Shown here in pieces: positions 22,776 through 31,898 of a stretch of DNA of 64,000 nucleotides. Under the pieces are notes generated by a model. The model saw nothing but the letters and a program-made list of their open reading frames with translations. It was not told the DNA's origin and did not search any database. The position numbers were made by a program, and so were the translations under genes. The stretch spans positions 62,001 to 126,000 of the forward strand of contig NZ_JAUSUF010000006.1 in assembly GCF_030813415.1 (NCBI RefSeq). Reading direction: 5' to 3'. Numbering within the stretch: position 1 is the first letter of the stretch; every line of letters starts with the position of its first letter. This DNA is from Eubacterium multiforme. Lineage in GTDB: Bacteria; Bacillota; Clostridia; Clostridiales; Clostridiaceae.

Positions 22776-23402
22776 ATGAGTGTTAATGAAAATATAAAGT
22801 TTTATAGAAAACAAAAAAAAATAAGTCAAAGAGAGTTAGGACGCAGAATCAAAAAAAGTGGACAATTAATATCATTAATAGAACAAGGAAAAACGACTCC
22901 TTCTATTGATACAATTAATAAGATAGCTTTAGCTCTTGATATTTCTGCTGATAAATTATTATTAGAGCCATCTAGTAACATTTATATAAGTCCTTCTGAA
23001 AAAATAAAATCATCTATTCATTCTGCTATTTTATCAATAATGGAAAATGAAATTGATAATTCACACCTTACAGATGATGAAATAACAGAACGTCTTTTAA
23101 AAGTTGCAACTGAACTTTATACAACTGAAGATGAAAAAGAATCTTTTTCAAAAATTACTGCTGATTTAATGCACTCTCCAATTAAATATAATGAACAGGA
23201 TTTTCATGCTATTGAAAACCATGTAATAAAATGTCTTTATAATTTAGCTGTAAGTATTGGTCTAGATGGTTTTAATGAATTATCAAGAGATGAATTATTA
23301 AATATAATTAAAAGCGATGAATTAAAACAAACTTTAGAATATTTATATTTTGATGCAAAAAAGAAAAAATTAAAGAAGGTTATTCAAAAAAGAACTAAGT
23401 AA
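22776..23402 (+). CDS. prophage repressor (XRE type, no peptidase domain)
   Basis: A 208-residue protein with an N-terminal XRE helix-turn-helix (about 9-62; KISQRELGRRIKKSGQLISL, IEQGKTTPSIDTI). I chose ATG 22776-22778, which has AGGAGG eight bases upstream, over a start 25 codons earlier that would cover the promoter. The C-terminal part is helical and acidic with a Lys-rich end, and lacks the Ser/Lys residues of S24 peptidases, so induction should not be by RecA-stimulated self-cleavage. It is the rightward gene of the switch and probably keeps the lysogenic state. Confidence 0.85.
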   Translation: MSVNENIKFYRKQKKISQRELGRRIKKSGQLISLIEQGKTTPSIDTINKIALALDISADKLLLEPSSNIYISPSEKIKSSIHSAILSIMENEIDNSHLTDDEITERLLKVATELYTTEDEKESFSKITADLMHSPIKYNEQDFHAIENHVIKCLYNLAVSIGLDGFNELSRDELLNIIKSDELKQTLEYLYFDAKKKKLKKVIQKRTK

Positions 23403-23870
23403 AATTTCCCAACTTATCGGTAAATTTAAACCAAGGGGAATTTCCACTTGCTTAATATTAAACTTGCCTTTTTTCCAACAAACTCAATTATGAGTAGGCT
23501 GCTATGTACATTTAGGTACATAGCAAGTCCAAAATTGGATTGTCATTATGCTAAAGGAACATAGTAAATTTACTGAGCTAAGTTAATTGGTCTTAAACAT
23601 TAAACACCTCTTAACTAAGCTTAGATTTAGTCTCAGCTGATGAGATAACATTTTGTTATCCATATTTCGCCCAGTTGTGGTCTAAATCCTTTAGAAGGTT
23701 TTAAGATTCTGCAGCAAATGGCAGAAAGATTTATATTAAGAGGTAGCTTTTCACGACCCCCTAGATATTCCCCCACTTATGGAGTAAATATATTGTAGTG
23801 TTACATATACTTATCACTACATAATTACGTAGTTATTTAAGTTTAAAATACAGTAACTACTTAGATTTTA
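23403..23870 (+). ncRNA. hairpin-rich non-coding region, candidate structured RNA
   Basis: No open frame, yet dense inverted repeats. AAATTTCCC/GGGGAATTT (23402-23410, 23435-23443); GCTATGTAC/GTACATAGC (23501-23509, 23516-23524); AGTAAATTTACT (23563-23574). An outer helix ACCTCTTAA/TTAAGAGGT (23606-23614, 23736-23744) encloses GATTTAG/CTAAATC (23624-23630, 23682-23688), GATAAC/GTTATC (23644-23649, 23655-23660), CCTT/AAGG and TTCTGC/GCAGAA (23707-23712, 23721-23726). Two more follow: TGTAGTG/CACTACA (23794-23800, 23815-23821) and GTAGTTA/TAACTAC (23829-23835, 23854-23860). Plus strand is assumed from the flanking genes. I do not recognise a family. Confidence 0.55.
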
Positions 23871-23884
23871 AAGGAAGTGATAAT

Positions 23885-24073
23885 ATGCCATTATCTGATG
23901 ATAAAAAGTATTGCCCTTTACTAAAAAGAAATATATCTAGAGCTTATTGTATGGAGATAGGAGATGTTATAAGAGATGATATGGATATAAAACATATAGA
24001 AGATAGATTTGATATTGATAAAGCAAATGAAATATGTAATAAATGTGGTTGGGATTATACACCAATACTCTAA
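23885..24073 (+). CDS. 62-residue cysteine-containing protein upstream of integrase
   Basis: A small acidic protein with four cysteines (residues 10, 22, 51 and 54: KYCPLLKR, RAYCMEI, NEICNKCGW), spaced as in small zinc-binding folds. AAGGAAGTGATAAT precedes the ATG. It lies 17 bases upstream of the integrase and is probably cotranscribed. It could be a recombination directionality factor or a regulator, but no motif shows this. Confidence 0.7.
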   Translation: MPLSDDKKYCPLLKRNISRAYCMEIGDVIRDDMDIKHIEDRFDIDKANEICNKCGWDYTPIL

Positions 24074-24090
24074 AGAAATGAGGTAATATT

Positions 24091-25254
24091 ATGGCAAAAA
24101 CAATATATAAAAAGAAAATAAAAAATGGAAAAGAATATTATTTTTATAGATTAAGGCATAAAAATTTAAAAAATCCTAAAGATATGTATGCTAAGACAGT
24201 AAAAGAGCTTGAAAATAAAATAAATCAGCTTAAATACGAACTTGATCACGATATTATTAATAACAAAGAATGTTTTGAAACTTTCTTTACAGATTGGCTC
24301 TTTGATGTACATTTTGGTCATTTGAAACCATCAACTAAAGAAAACTATGAAGGCGTTTATAGGATGTACATTAAAGGTAGCTCTTTATCTAAAATAAAAG
24401 TTAAAGACTTAAAGCTTATTGATATACAAAAATTTTATAATAACTTAGTGGCTAACGGATGTACTATTATAAGAATAAGAAATATACACAAAATAATAAA
24501 ACCCTTTATAAGATACTTATTTGCTAATAATATTATTATAAAGGACTTTTCAACCTCTATAATACTACCTAAAGAAGATGAAAAGACAAAATTGACTAGG
24601 GAAAATAAAATAGTTCCATTTACACGTGAAGAAGAAAAAACATTCCTTATGGCAATAAAAAACCACCATTTAGAGGCTCTTTTTGTTACTGCTCTATATA
24701 GTGGATTAAGACAAGGAGAATTATTTGCTCTTACCTGGAATGATATTGATTTTGAAAACTCTTATATTAATGTGAATAAATCATATAGATATATTGCTGA
24801 TGTATCTCGTAATGGTAGATCAGGAGGATATGGTAGTGTTCAAACAACTAAAACTCCTAAAAGTATAAGAAAAGTTCCTATACCTAAATTTGTTGTGAAT
24901 ATGCTACTAGAACATAAAAAGAAGCAACTAATACAGAAAATGAAATACAAAGATATATACAAAGATAACAATTTAGTATTTTGTAATAACCTTGGAGCCT
25001 ATTTAGTTGATAGCACCGTGGCACGCCAATATAAGAATATTTTGAAGAAAAATAATATCCCCGAAAAGAAGTTCCATGATATGAGGCATACATTCGCGAC
25101 TAGATTATTTGAACTTGGTGAGGACCCTAAAACAGTCCAAGAGCTCTTAGGTCATAGTACAGTTTCAATGACATTAAACACATATACTCATGTCTTAGAA
25201 TCAGTTAAATTAAAAGCAGTATCAAAATTAGAGGAACTTCACTATGCTTTATAA
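24091..25254 (+). CDS. int: tyrosine recombinase integrase
   Basis: A 387-residue phage integrase. N-terminal arm-binding segment (about 1-55), core-binding SAM-like domain (about 60-155) and catalytic domain with the full set of active-site residues: R207 in SGLRQGE, K254 in TTKTPKS, H329 and R332 in FHDMRHTFATR, H355 in LLGHSTVSM and nucleophile Y365 in LNTYTHV. It inserts and, with a directionality factor, removes the prophage. It is the rightmost phage gene, reading toward the chromosome junction downstream of yebC. Confidence 0.95.
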   Translation: MAKTIYKKKIKNGKEYYFYRLRHKNLKNPKDMYAKTVKELENKINQLKYELDHDIINNKECFETFFTDWLFDVHFGHLKPSTKENYEGVYRMYIKGSSLSKIKVKDLKLIDIQKFYNNLVANGCTIIRIRNIHKIIKPFIRYLFANNIIIKDFSTSIILPKEDEKTKLTRENKIVPFTREEEKTFLMAIKNHHLEALFVTALYSGLRQGELFALTWNDIDFENSYINVNKSYRYIADVSRNGRSGGYGSVQTTKTPKSIRKVPIPKFVVNMLLEHKKKQLIQKMKYKDIYKDNNLVFCNNLGAYLVDSTVARQYKNILKKNNIPEKKFHDMRHTFATRLFELGEDPKTVQELLGHSTVSMTLNTYTHVLESVKLKAVSKLEELHYAL

Positions 25255-25382
25255 ATAAAAATCCCTCTTTATTCACATCCTTAAATCTATAAGGGGCAAA
25301 AAAGAGGGCAAAACTTAAATTATGTAATTACTAATCTATTTAAAGCCTAGTAAATAAGCCGTTTTTCAGAGTTGTTATACTC
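25255..25382. other. prophage-chromosome junction region (att side)
   Basis: The attachment site must lie between the integrase stop and the yebC stop, or overlap the last yebC codons. GGGCAAAA occurs twice in direct orientation (25294-25301 and 25306-25313, 12 bp apart), a pattern typical of integrase arm-type sites. A CCCTCTTT/AAAGAGGG stem (25263-25270 with 25301-25308) followed by ATTTTTATTT on the minus strand can terminate yebC transcripts. The core cannot be fixed because the other junction is outside the window. Confidence 0.5.
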
Positions 25383-26120
25383 CTATTCTTCCCAACCTTC
25401 TGGAAATTCTGCATTGTGGTAAACTTCTTGAACATCTTCATCATCTTCAAGTAAGTCAAGCATCTTTTGGAACTTCTTAGCATCTGCTTCATTTAATTCT
25501 GATGTTGTATCTGGAATCATCTTAACTCCAGCATCTAAGAATTCTAATCCTTGTTCTTCTAAAGCTTCTCTAACTTCACCAAAGCTTGTTGGATCTGTAT
25601 AAATTACAAATACCTCATCTTCAGCTTGGAAATCTTCTGCTCCAGCATCTAATGCCATCATCATAACTTCTTCTTCATCTAAATCGCCTTTTTCAATAAC
25701 GATTTCTCCTCTTTCTTGGAACATGAATCCAACACAACCTGTTGTTCCCATGTTTCCGCCGCCCTTTGTAAAGGCACTTCTTACATTACCTGCTGATCTA
25801 TTTTTATTATCTGTTAAAACTTCAACTATTACTGCAACTCCTGATGGACCATATCCTTCATAAACAATTTTTTCATAGTCTACTGCTGATAATTCTCCAG
25901 CTGCTTTCTTTATTGATCTTTGTATAGTATCATTAGGCATATTAGCTGCCTTTGCTTTTGCTATTACGTCTCTAAGTTTAGCATTAGACTCAGGACTTGA
26001 ACCACCATTCTTTACTGCAACAATTATTTCTTTACCGATTTTTGTAAAAATCTTTCCTCTTTTTGCATCCACTTTACCTTTTTTGGCTTGGATGTTATGC
26101 CACTTTGAGTGTCCTGACAT
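25383..26120 (-). CDS. yebC: YebC/PmpR family protein
   Basis: A 245-residue protein with the unmistakable YebC start [20 protein letters not shown], the conserved [19 protein letters not shown] block near 55-73, the [10 protein letters not shown] motif near 85-94 and the acidic C-terminus. The family binds DNA in some bacteria; recent work on paralogues links it to translation of difficult peptide stretches. Strong AGGAGG start. It is the first host gene next to the prophage; its stop lies only 128 bp from the integrase stop. Confidence 0.97.
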   Translation of the reverse strand: MSGHSKWHNIQAKKGKVDAKRGKIFTKIGKEIIVAVKNGGSSPESNAKLRDVIAKAKAANMPNDTIQRSIKKAAGELSAVDYEKIVYEGYGPSGVAVIVEVLTDNKNRSAGNVRSAFTKGGGNMGTTGCVGFMFQERGEIVIEKGDLDEEEVMMMALDAGAEDFQAEDEVFVIYTDPTSFGEVREALEEQGLEFLDAGVKMIPDTTSELNEADAKKFQKMLDLLEDDEDVQEVYHNAEFPEGWEE

Positions 26121-26234
26121 GTCTATTCCTCCTTACATTTTTTAAAACTATAAAAATTATACCATAAAATTATATCATATGGTTTTCACTTTATTCAACA
26201 TATCAATTGTTTATATTTTCTTTACAATTTATAA

Positions 26235-26882
26235 TTAAATTCCTTTAAATAATCTGTTATTTTCTTTAAAGTATATTCCTTCTTCACTTTTTGAAATAAT
26301 AGCTTTACCATTTGTAGCTTCTGTAACTTCTTTTTCAATTATAGGTAGTATACTTTTTTCTGCATATATATGAATAATAACTTTATCTGTATATTCTGAA
26401 TCTTCTATATGCCAGTTATTTTGTGAGCAAAGATATTGTATCTTACCAATTAAATCATAATCTATAGTAATTGAAACTTTAAAGCCACAAACTTTTTCTA
26501 CAACCCCACCAGCTTTAACAGCTATACTAGCTCCCTTTGTATAAGCTCTTGTAAGACCTCCTGCTCCTAAAAGTATTCCTCCAAAATATCTAGTTACAAC
26601 TACAGCACAATCTGTAATACCTTGCTTTTTCATAACCTCTAATATGGGAATACCTGCTGTTCCCTGTGGTTCTCCATCATCAGAATATCTTTGAATTCCA
26701 TAATTTTCACCAATAACATAAGCCCAACAATTATGTCTTGCTTGTTTATGCATACTTTTTATTTCATTTACAAAAGCCTTAGCTTCCTCTTCATTTTCAA
26801 CTCTTTTTGCATATCCTATAAATTCCGATTTTTTTTCTTCAAATCGGTCTTCCCCTCTATCTCTAATGGTTATATATGCCAT
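26235..26882 (-). CDS. yigZ: YigZ/IMPACT family protein
   Basis: A 215-residue protein of the UPF0029/IMPACT family: N-terminal EDRFEEKKSEFIGYAKRVEN, the HNCWAYVIG...SDDGEPQGTAG signature near 50-77, and VVVTRYFGGILLGAGGLTRA near 93-112, followed by the small DUF1949 alpha/beta domain. Function in bacteria is unclear, with links to translation stress. Its start overlaps the stop of the MocR regulator gene by 13 bases, so the two form an operon. Confidence 0.93.
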   Translation of the reverse strand: MAYITIRDRGEDRFEEKKSEFIGYAKRVENEEEAKAFVNEIKSMHKQARHNCWAYVIGENYGIQRYSDDGEPQGTAGIPILEVMKKQGITDCAVVVTRYFGGILLGAGGLTRAYTKGASIAVKAGGVVEKVCGFKVSITIDYDLIGKIQYLCSQNNWHIEDSEYTDKVIIHIYAEKSILPIIEKEVTEATNGKAIISKSEEGIYFKENNRLFKGI

Positions 26883-28285
26883 TTTTCAAATTCCTCCTTA
26901 ATTATATCAAGTCCTCTTCTTATGTTATCACAATCTGTTTGAGAAAAACCTATCCTAAAGGATCTATCCCCTTCTTTATTATCTCTAAAAAATAATACTC
27001 CTGGTGTTATATAAACTTTTCTCTTTTTTAATTTATAAAATAATTCCCTTGAAGATATATTATTATCTTTAATTATAAGATAGTAATTTAACCCACCATC
27101 TGGTTTATTAAAGTATACATAATCTGATAATTTTGTCTTTATAATTTCACCCATTAATTCATATCTTCTTTTATATTCAACAGATGAATTTTGAATATTA
27201 CCTCTCCAATCCTTATTTGCAATATAATATTCAAGAGCTCTTTGCATAAGAGTTGATGTTGTAATATCTGTATTAACCTTAGCCCTTAAAAAATTATCTC
27301 TAAATTTTTCTGGCACTATAATATAACCAAGTCTTATTCCTGGTATAAATATTTTTGAAAAACTTTTTATATATATAACCCTATCTTCTGTATCTAAATA
27401 TTTAAAAGGAACATATTCAAAATCTTCATTATAAATAAGTTCTGATAAATAATCATCTTCTATTATGTAAAAATTATACTTCTTAGCAAGTTCTAATATT
27501 TTTTTCTTTTTATCTAAACTATAAGAAATACCTGTTGGATTTTGAAAATAACTCATTGCATAAAAAAGCCTTATTTTATTCTTTTTTAAAATTTCTTCAA
27601 AGACTTCAATATTTATTCCATCCTCTTCCATAGGTACTTCAAAAAGATTTGCCCTTCTCCATTTAAAAACTGATAAGGCACCACCATAAGTTGGCTTTTC
27701 AATCATTACATTATCATTAATATTAAGAAGTGCTTTAGAGGCTATATCTATACCTTGTTGTGCCCCTGAAACAATAAGTATATCTTCTGGATTAATTTTG
27801 CTCTTCCAAAATACATCATTTATAGTTTCTCTTAATGGATCATATCCAAATGTATTTTGAGAAAGCAAAACTTCCTCACCATCTCTATCTAAAACTTTAT
27901 TTACTATTTCTTTAAAATCTTTTATAGGGAAAAATATTTCTTTTGTTGTTTCTCCAGTAAAATCTATATATTCATAATTATTATTATTTTTAAGCAGCTT
28001 AAATGTTTTAGCATAATCTCTTATAAATGGAGAATTTACCTCTTTTTTCTTTGCAAAGGTTCCACTTCCAACCTTTTGATATGCAAATCCTTCATTTTCT
28101 AATTTTTTATAACAACTTACAATTGTTACTTTATTAACTCCTAATTCTTCACTAAGACTTCTAATGGTTGGCAATTTTTCTCCATCCATTATTTCTCCAC
28201 TTTCTATTAATTCTTTAAATCTATTTGCAATTTGAATATATTTTGGAGTTTCATCTTTAAATTGAATTTCCTTTATACTTTTCAA
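26870..28285 (-). CDS. MocR-type GntR/aminotransferase regulator
   Basis: A 471-residue fusion: an N-terminal GntR winged helix (about 10-75; KLPTIRSLSEELGVNKVTIV) and a fold-type-I aminotransferase domain (about 110-465). The PLP-binding lysine is in IKSFSKIFIPGIRLGY near 305-320, and the FYAMSYFQNPTG segment matches the cofactor pocket. MocR proteins sense PLP or amino compounds and control pathways such as pdxST; pdxST is present at 56.6-58.1 kb, so a PdxR role is possible but unproven. Confidence 0.92.
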   Translation of the reverse strand: MKSIKEIQFKDETPKYIQIANRFKELIESGEIMDGEKLPTIRSLSEELGVNKVTIVSCYKKLENEGFAYQKVGSGTFAKKKEVNSPFIRDYAKTFKLLKNNNNYEYIDFTGETTKEIFFPIKDFKEIVNKVLDRDGEEVLLSQNTFGYDPLRETINDVFWKSKINPEDILIVSGAQQGIDIASKALLNINDNVMIEKPTYGGALSVFKWRRANLFEVPMEEDGINIEVFEEILKKNKIRLFYAMSYFQNPTGISYSLDKKKKILELAKKYNFYIIEDDYLSELIYNEDFEYVPFKYLDTEDRVIYIKSFSKIFIPGIRLGYIIVPEKFRDNFLRAKVNTDITTSTLMQRALEYYIANKDWRGNIQNSSVEYKRRYELMGEIIKTKLSDYVYFNKPDGGLNYYLIIKDNNISSRELFYKLKKRKVYITPGVLFFRDNKEGDRSFRIGFSQTDCDNIRRGLDIIKEEFEKWHI

Positions 28286-28298
28286 AACATATCACCTT

Positions 28299-29192
28299 TT
28301 ATTCTATTCCATATACATTTTCATTAATTATAAAGTTATTATCTTTATCAATGACATCCTTAACTTTATTTTTTATTATTCCCTTTGAAAGAAGTCTTTT
28401 TAATATTTGTTCTACCTTTATATTTTTGCCATCCATTCTTTTATCTTTTACTATTTCAGTAGAACTTAAATATTCTTTTGTGTTACTTAATATATCTATT
28501 ATAACTTTTGCTGCTATTAATAAGTTATCATCTACGTACTTGTCTATATAATCTATTATTTCTATAATATCCTCTTCTTTGGTACCACTAAATAATTTAT
28601 CATCAATTATACTTTTAAAGGAATCATTTAAATTAATAACCATTCTAATGGAATCTTTACTTATTGTGTATCCATTTAAACTTAAATATAATTTAGAAAA
28701 GCTATCTAAGCTTCTTATCATCATTTCATATGCAGTATATATTCTATTTAATTGTATATATTTTTTACATATTTTTATTTCTTTAATAACCTTACTTAAA
28801 TATTCTAGATTTTCTATATAATTTCCTTCTCCACCATATATAACTCTATTGTAAATTAAATTTATTTCATTATCTCTTGAAAAAACTAATTTTGAAAATT
28901 TTAATATCCCTTTTGATATGCCCTTATTTCCTTCATTTTCATAAGAGTATAAAAAATTCTTTTTACTTAATAACTTGGCATGAATAGGAATTCCATTAAC
29001 TTCTGAATAAACATCTCTCATCTTATGGAAGTCATCTTTATATATAACAAAAAAATCAATATCCGATCCTCTCCAAATATCTCCTGATACCATACTTCCA
29101 AAGGTAAATACTGAAATAACATTATTATTTCTTTTGAAATCTTTCATTATATCATTAAAGGCTTTTTGATATTCAATTATCACATTCTTCAT
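28299..29192 (-). CDS. nucleotidyltransferase-domain protein
   Basis: A 297-residue protein with a DNA polymerase beta-like nucleotidyltransferase domain at the N-terminus: FTFGSMVSGDIWRGSDIDFF at about 29-48 supplies the GS and D-x-D residues that bind Mg-NTP. The C-terminal part is helical (HEPN-like length) and ends with a basic winged segment. Substrate unknown; not an antibiotic resistance enzyme I can name. It lies 13 bases upstream of the MocR regulator gene and is cotranscribed with it. Confidence 0.8.
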   Translation of the reverse strand: MKNVIIEYQKAFNDIMKDFKRNNNVISVFTFGSMVSGDIWRGSDIDFFVIYKDDFHKMRDVYSEVNGIPIHAKLLSKKNFLYSYENEGNKGISKGILKFSKLVFSRDNEINLIYNRVIYGGEGNYIENLEYLSKVIKEIKICKKYIQLNRIYTAYEMMIRSLDSFSKLYLSLNGYTISKDSIRMVINLNDSFKSIIDDKLFSGTKEEDIIEIIDYIDKYVDDNLLIAAKVIIDILSNTKEYLSSTEIVKDKRMDGKNIKVEQILKRLLSKGIIKNKVKDVIDKDNNFIINENVYGIE

Positions 29193-29276
29193 TCAATTTT
29201 TCCCTCCATAATATTATTACTATCAATTATAACAAAAGTGTTTCAATTGTTAAAATATTATTTAAAATTTATAAAT

Positions 29277-29324
29277 AATAAAGATTCATAAAATATCATA
29301 AAGTCTATTTTACGAATCTTTATT
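29277..29324 (-). terminator. terminator after hflX
   Basis: AATAAAGATTC pairs perfectly with GAATCTTTATT, extended inside by TAAAATA/TATTTTA, and is followed on the minus strand by A/T-rich DNA. It lies just after the hflX stop. Confidence 0.75.
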
Positions 29325-29337
29325 TTGTTTCTATAAT

Positions 29338-31137
29338 TTAGTTTAATATATTTATTATATATTCTTTTGTTCTATTAAATGCCTCATCATCAACTTCAAC
29401 AGTTAATGCAGTTCCATTATCTATATATTCTTCCTTTAATATTCTTCCATTTCTATGAAGGAAGGAAACAACATCACCTTTATCATATGGAATTACATAT
29501 TCTACTTTCTTTAAATTATAAGGTAACTTCTTTTCTATTTCATCTAATAGTTCCTCTAAATTTATTTCTTTCTTAGCAGAAATTTTAACTATATCATCAT
29601 AATAATTAATTTCTTCTTCTATTTTATTTAGCTGTTCCTCTGTTGCCTTATCAATTTTATTTAAAACAAGTATTGTTTCTTTATCTATTGCACCAAGTTC
29701 TGATAAAACTTCTTCAACAGCTTTTATTTGTTCTAAAGCATCATCACTTGAAGCATCAACTACATGACATAAAAGGTCTGAATAAATAACTTCTTCTAAT
29801 GTTGATTTAAATGCTTCTACTAAATCATGAGGAAGCTTCCTTACAAATCCAACAGTATCAGTTAAAGTTATAAGTCCTTTATTTTTAAGAACTATTGCCC
29901 TTGTTGTAATATCTAATGTAGCAAATAACATATCTGCTTCAAAAACTTCTTCCTTATTTCTATTATCCTTTGAAGCTGCTATATTACATAATGCATTTCT
30001 TAAAGTTGATTTTCCTGCATTAGTGTATCCAACAAGTGAAACTTTAGGAATGCTTTCCTTGTTTCTCTTTTCCCTTTGAACTTCTCTTGTTTTCTTTATC
30101 TTTTTAAGTTCTTGATTTAAATCATAAATTGTTTCTCTTATATGTCTTCTATCTGTTTCTAATTTCTTTTCTCCAGGTCCTCTAGTTCCTATTCCTCCAC
30201 CTGTTCTTGAAAGTATTGTACCAAGTCCTTGAAGTCTACTTAATCTATATTTAAGCTGAGCTAACTCAACTTGAATTTTAGCTTCCTTACTTTTAGCTCT
30301 TCTTGCAAAGATTTCTAGTATTAAAGTTGTTCTATCAATAACCTTAGCTCCTATTGCATTTTCAAGGTTTCTAACTTGAGAGCCTGATAATTCATCATCA
30401 AATATAATTACATTTGCTCTCTCTGTTTGTCTTAAATGAGCTATCTCAAGTACCTTTCCTTTTCCTATATAAAAGGCTGCATCTATTTTATTTCTTCCTT
30501 GATAAACCTTTGTTAAAACGGGAATATCACAGGCCTTTGTAAGTTCTTCAAGTTCATCTAAACTTTCCCTTGTATCTGAACCAACTAATATAGCCCTTTC
30601 TCCCTCATCTTCTACAACATCATTTTCTTTAACAAGATCTTCAATATATCTAACTTTATCTATTATATTTATTGACATTAATTGTTCAAAGGATAAATTA
30701 TTAGTTTCTTCATATACTAAGTTATTGTTATATACCATTAAAGTAGCTATTGAAAAATCTATTATTTTTCCTTCATATATACCAATTGCAATTATACTAT
30801 CTAATTTAAGCTTTATAAGAGCTGTCAAATCAAGAGCTGAAAGATTACTTAATCCATTTGGATGAGTATGAATAACTCTAATTCCTGAAAGTCTCTTTTC
30901 ATTAATGTCTAAAACAGGTAGTTCTACTGATGTTGAATCTCCTATGGCAACTGATGTTACCTTACCTTTTCTATCTATAGCTACACTAATTTCTCTCTCT
31001 ATTTGGGAAGAAAGTCTTGTTATTGTTTCAATAATTTCAATATTACAAGCTTCTTGTTTTTGTGTTTTTATACTATAAAGTCCATCTAATTCTGAAAGAA
31101 CAGAATTTCTAATTCCTTCTGTATTACCTTGTATCAT
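29338..31137 (-). CDS. hflX: GTPase HflX with N-terminal MPN/JAB-like domain
   Basis: A 599-residue ribosome-binding GTPase. Residues about 180-340 are the HflX N-domain with the glycine-rich SRTGGGIGTRGPGEKKLETD loop, and the G domain has G1 GYTNAGKST near 370, the DTVGFVRKLPHDL G3 region and LNKID G4. The first 170 residues carry RVIHTHPNGLSNLSALDLTA, a pattern like the HxHP...S..D metal site of JAB/MPN proteins. HflX splits stalled 100S/70S ribosomes under stress. This long form is a clostridial-type variant. Confidence 0.95.
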   Translation of the reverse strand: MIQGNTEGIRNSVLSELDGLYSIKTQKQEACNIEIIETITRLSSQIEREISVAIDRKGKVTSVAIGDSTSVELPVLDINEKRLSGIRVIHTHPNGLSNLSALDLTALIKLKLDSIIAIGIYEGKIIDFSIATLMVYNNNLVYEETNNLSFEQLMSINIIDKVRYIEDLVKENDVVEDEGERAILVGSDTRESLDELEELTKACDIPVLTKVYQGRNKIDAAFYIGKGKVLEIAHLRQTERANVIIFDDELSGSQVRNLENAIGAKVIDRTTLILEIFARRAKSKEAKIQVELAQLKYRLSRLQGLGTILSRTGGGIGTRGPGEKKLETDRRHIRETIYDLNQELKKIKKTREVQREKRNKESIPKVSLVGYTNAGKSTLRNALCNIAASKDNRNKEEVFEADMLFATLDITTRAIVLKNKGLITLTDTVGFVRKLPHDLVEAFKSTLEEVIYSDLLCHVVDASSDDALEQIKAVEEVLSELGAIDKETILVLNKIDKATEEQLNKIEEEINYYDDIVKISAKKEINLEELLDEIEKKLPYNLKKVEYVIPYDKGDVVSFLHRNGRILKEEYIDNGTALTVEVDDEAFNRTKEYIINILN

Positions 31138-31305
31138 TTAATCACCCTCTTTTAAATATCTATTGGTTAATTTGACTATAATTCTATACTAATAAAGATT
31201 AGTTGTAAACTGTGGCAAATTAAATTTACACTTGATTTTTCTTTAATTATACAGTATTTTTATTAGTAAAGAATACGATTTTTATTTTACTTGGAGGTTT
31301 TATTA

Positions 31306-31830
31306 ATGGAAGGAAAAAAACGTAATATTTTATTCTCAGAGGAGCAAATTCAAAAAAGAATAGCTGAACTTGGAAAAGAAATAACAGAGGATTATAAAGA
31401 TAGAAATCTTTATGTTTTATCTTTATTAAGAGGAAGCTTTATATATGCAGCTGATTTAGTTAGATACATAGATACAAAAGTTAAAATTGGTTTTATGACT
31501 ACTTCAAGCTACGGACACAATGAATCAAGTTCTGGAACAGTTCAAGTTGTAAATGATATTCCAGACAATATAGAAGGATATGATGTTCTAATAGTTGACG
31601 ATATAGTCGATAGCGGCATAACTATGGACTTTGTTGTTAATCACGTAAAGAAATTAGGTGCTAAGTCAGTTGAAACTTGTGTATTATTAGACAAACCTTC
31701 AAGAAGAAAAGTTGACATTACTCCTAATTATTGTTGCTTTGAAATTGAAGATTTATTCGTGGTAGGATATGGTCTAAATTACGGAGACTACTACAGAAAT
31801 GTTCCTTATGTTTTTAATTGGGAATGCTAA
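31306..31830 (+). CDS. hpt: hypoxanthine phosphoribosyltransferase
   Basis: A 174-residue purine salvage enzyme making IMP/GMP from hypoxanthine/guanine and PRPP. The PRPP loop is DVLIVDDIVDSGITMDFV near 90-107; the N-terminal LSLLRGSFIYAADLVR and FMTTSSYGHNESSSG segments are typical. I chose ATG 31306-31308 because TTGGAGG at 31291 is its ribosome binding site, not a start. Divergent from hflX. Confidence 0.95.
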   Translation: MEGKKRNILFSEEQIQKRIAELGKEITEDYKDRNLYVLSLLRGSFIYAADLVRYIDTKVKIGFMTTSSYGHNESSSGTVQVVNDIPDNIEGYDVLIVDDIVDSGITMDFVVNHVKKLGAKSVETCVLLDKPSRRKVDITPNYCCFEIEDLFVVGYGLNYGDYYRNVPYVFNWEC

Positions 31831-31858
31831 AATATAAAAATTTACTTTAAGCAAAAAT

Positions 31859-31898
31859 AAAGTGACAAAGGATTAAAATCCTTTGTCACTTTTATTTT
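31859..31898. terminator. bidirectional terminator between hpt and yunB
   Basis: AAGTGACAAAGGATT and its exact complement form a 15-bp stem around AA, with T runs on the plus side and A runs giving T on the minus side. It serves both convergent genes. Confidence 0.9.

Noticed and set aside
23632..23690. Hammerhead ribozyme, suggested by CTGATGAG followed by a GATAAC/GTTATC stem
   Set aside because: The required GAAA after the second stem and a cleavage triplet helix are missing.
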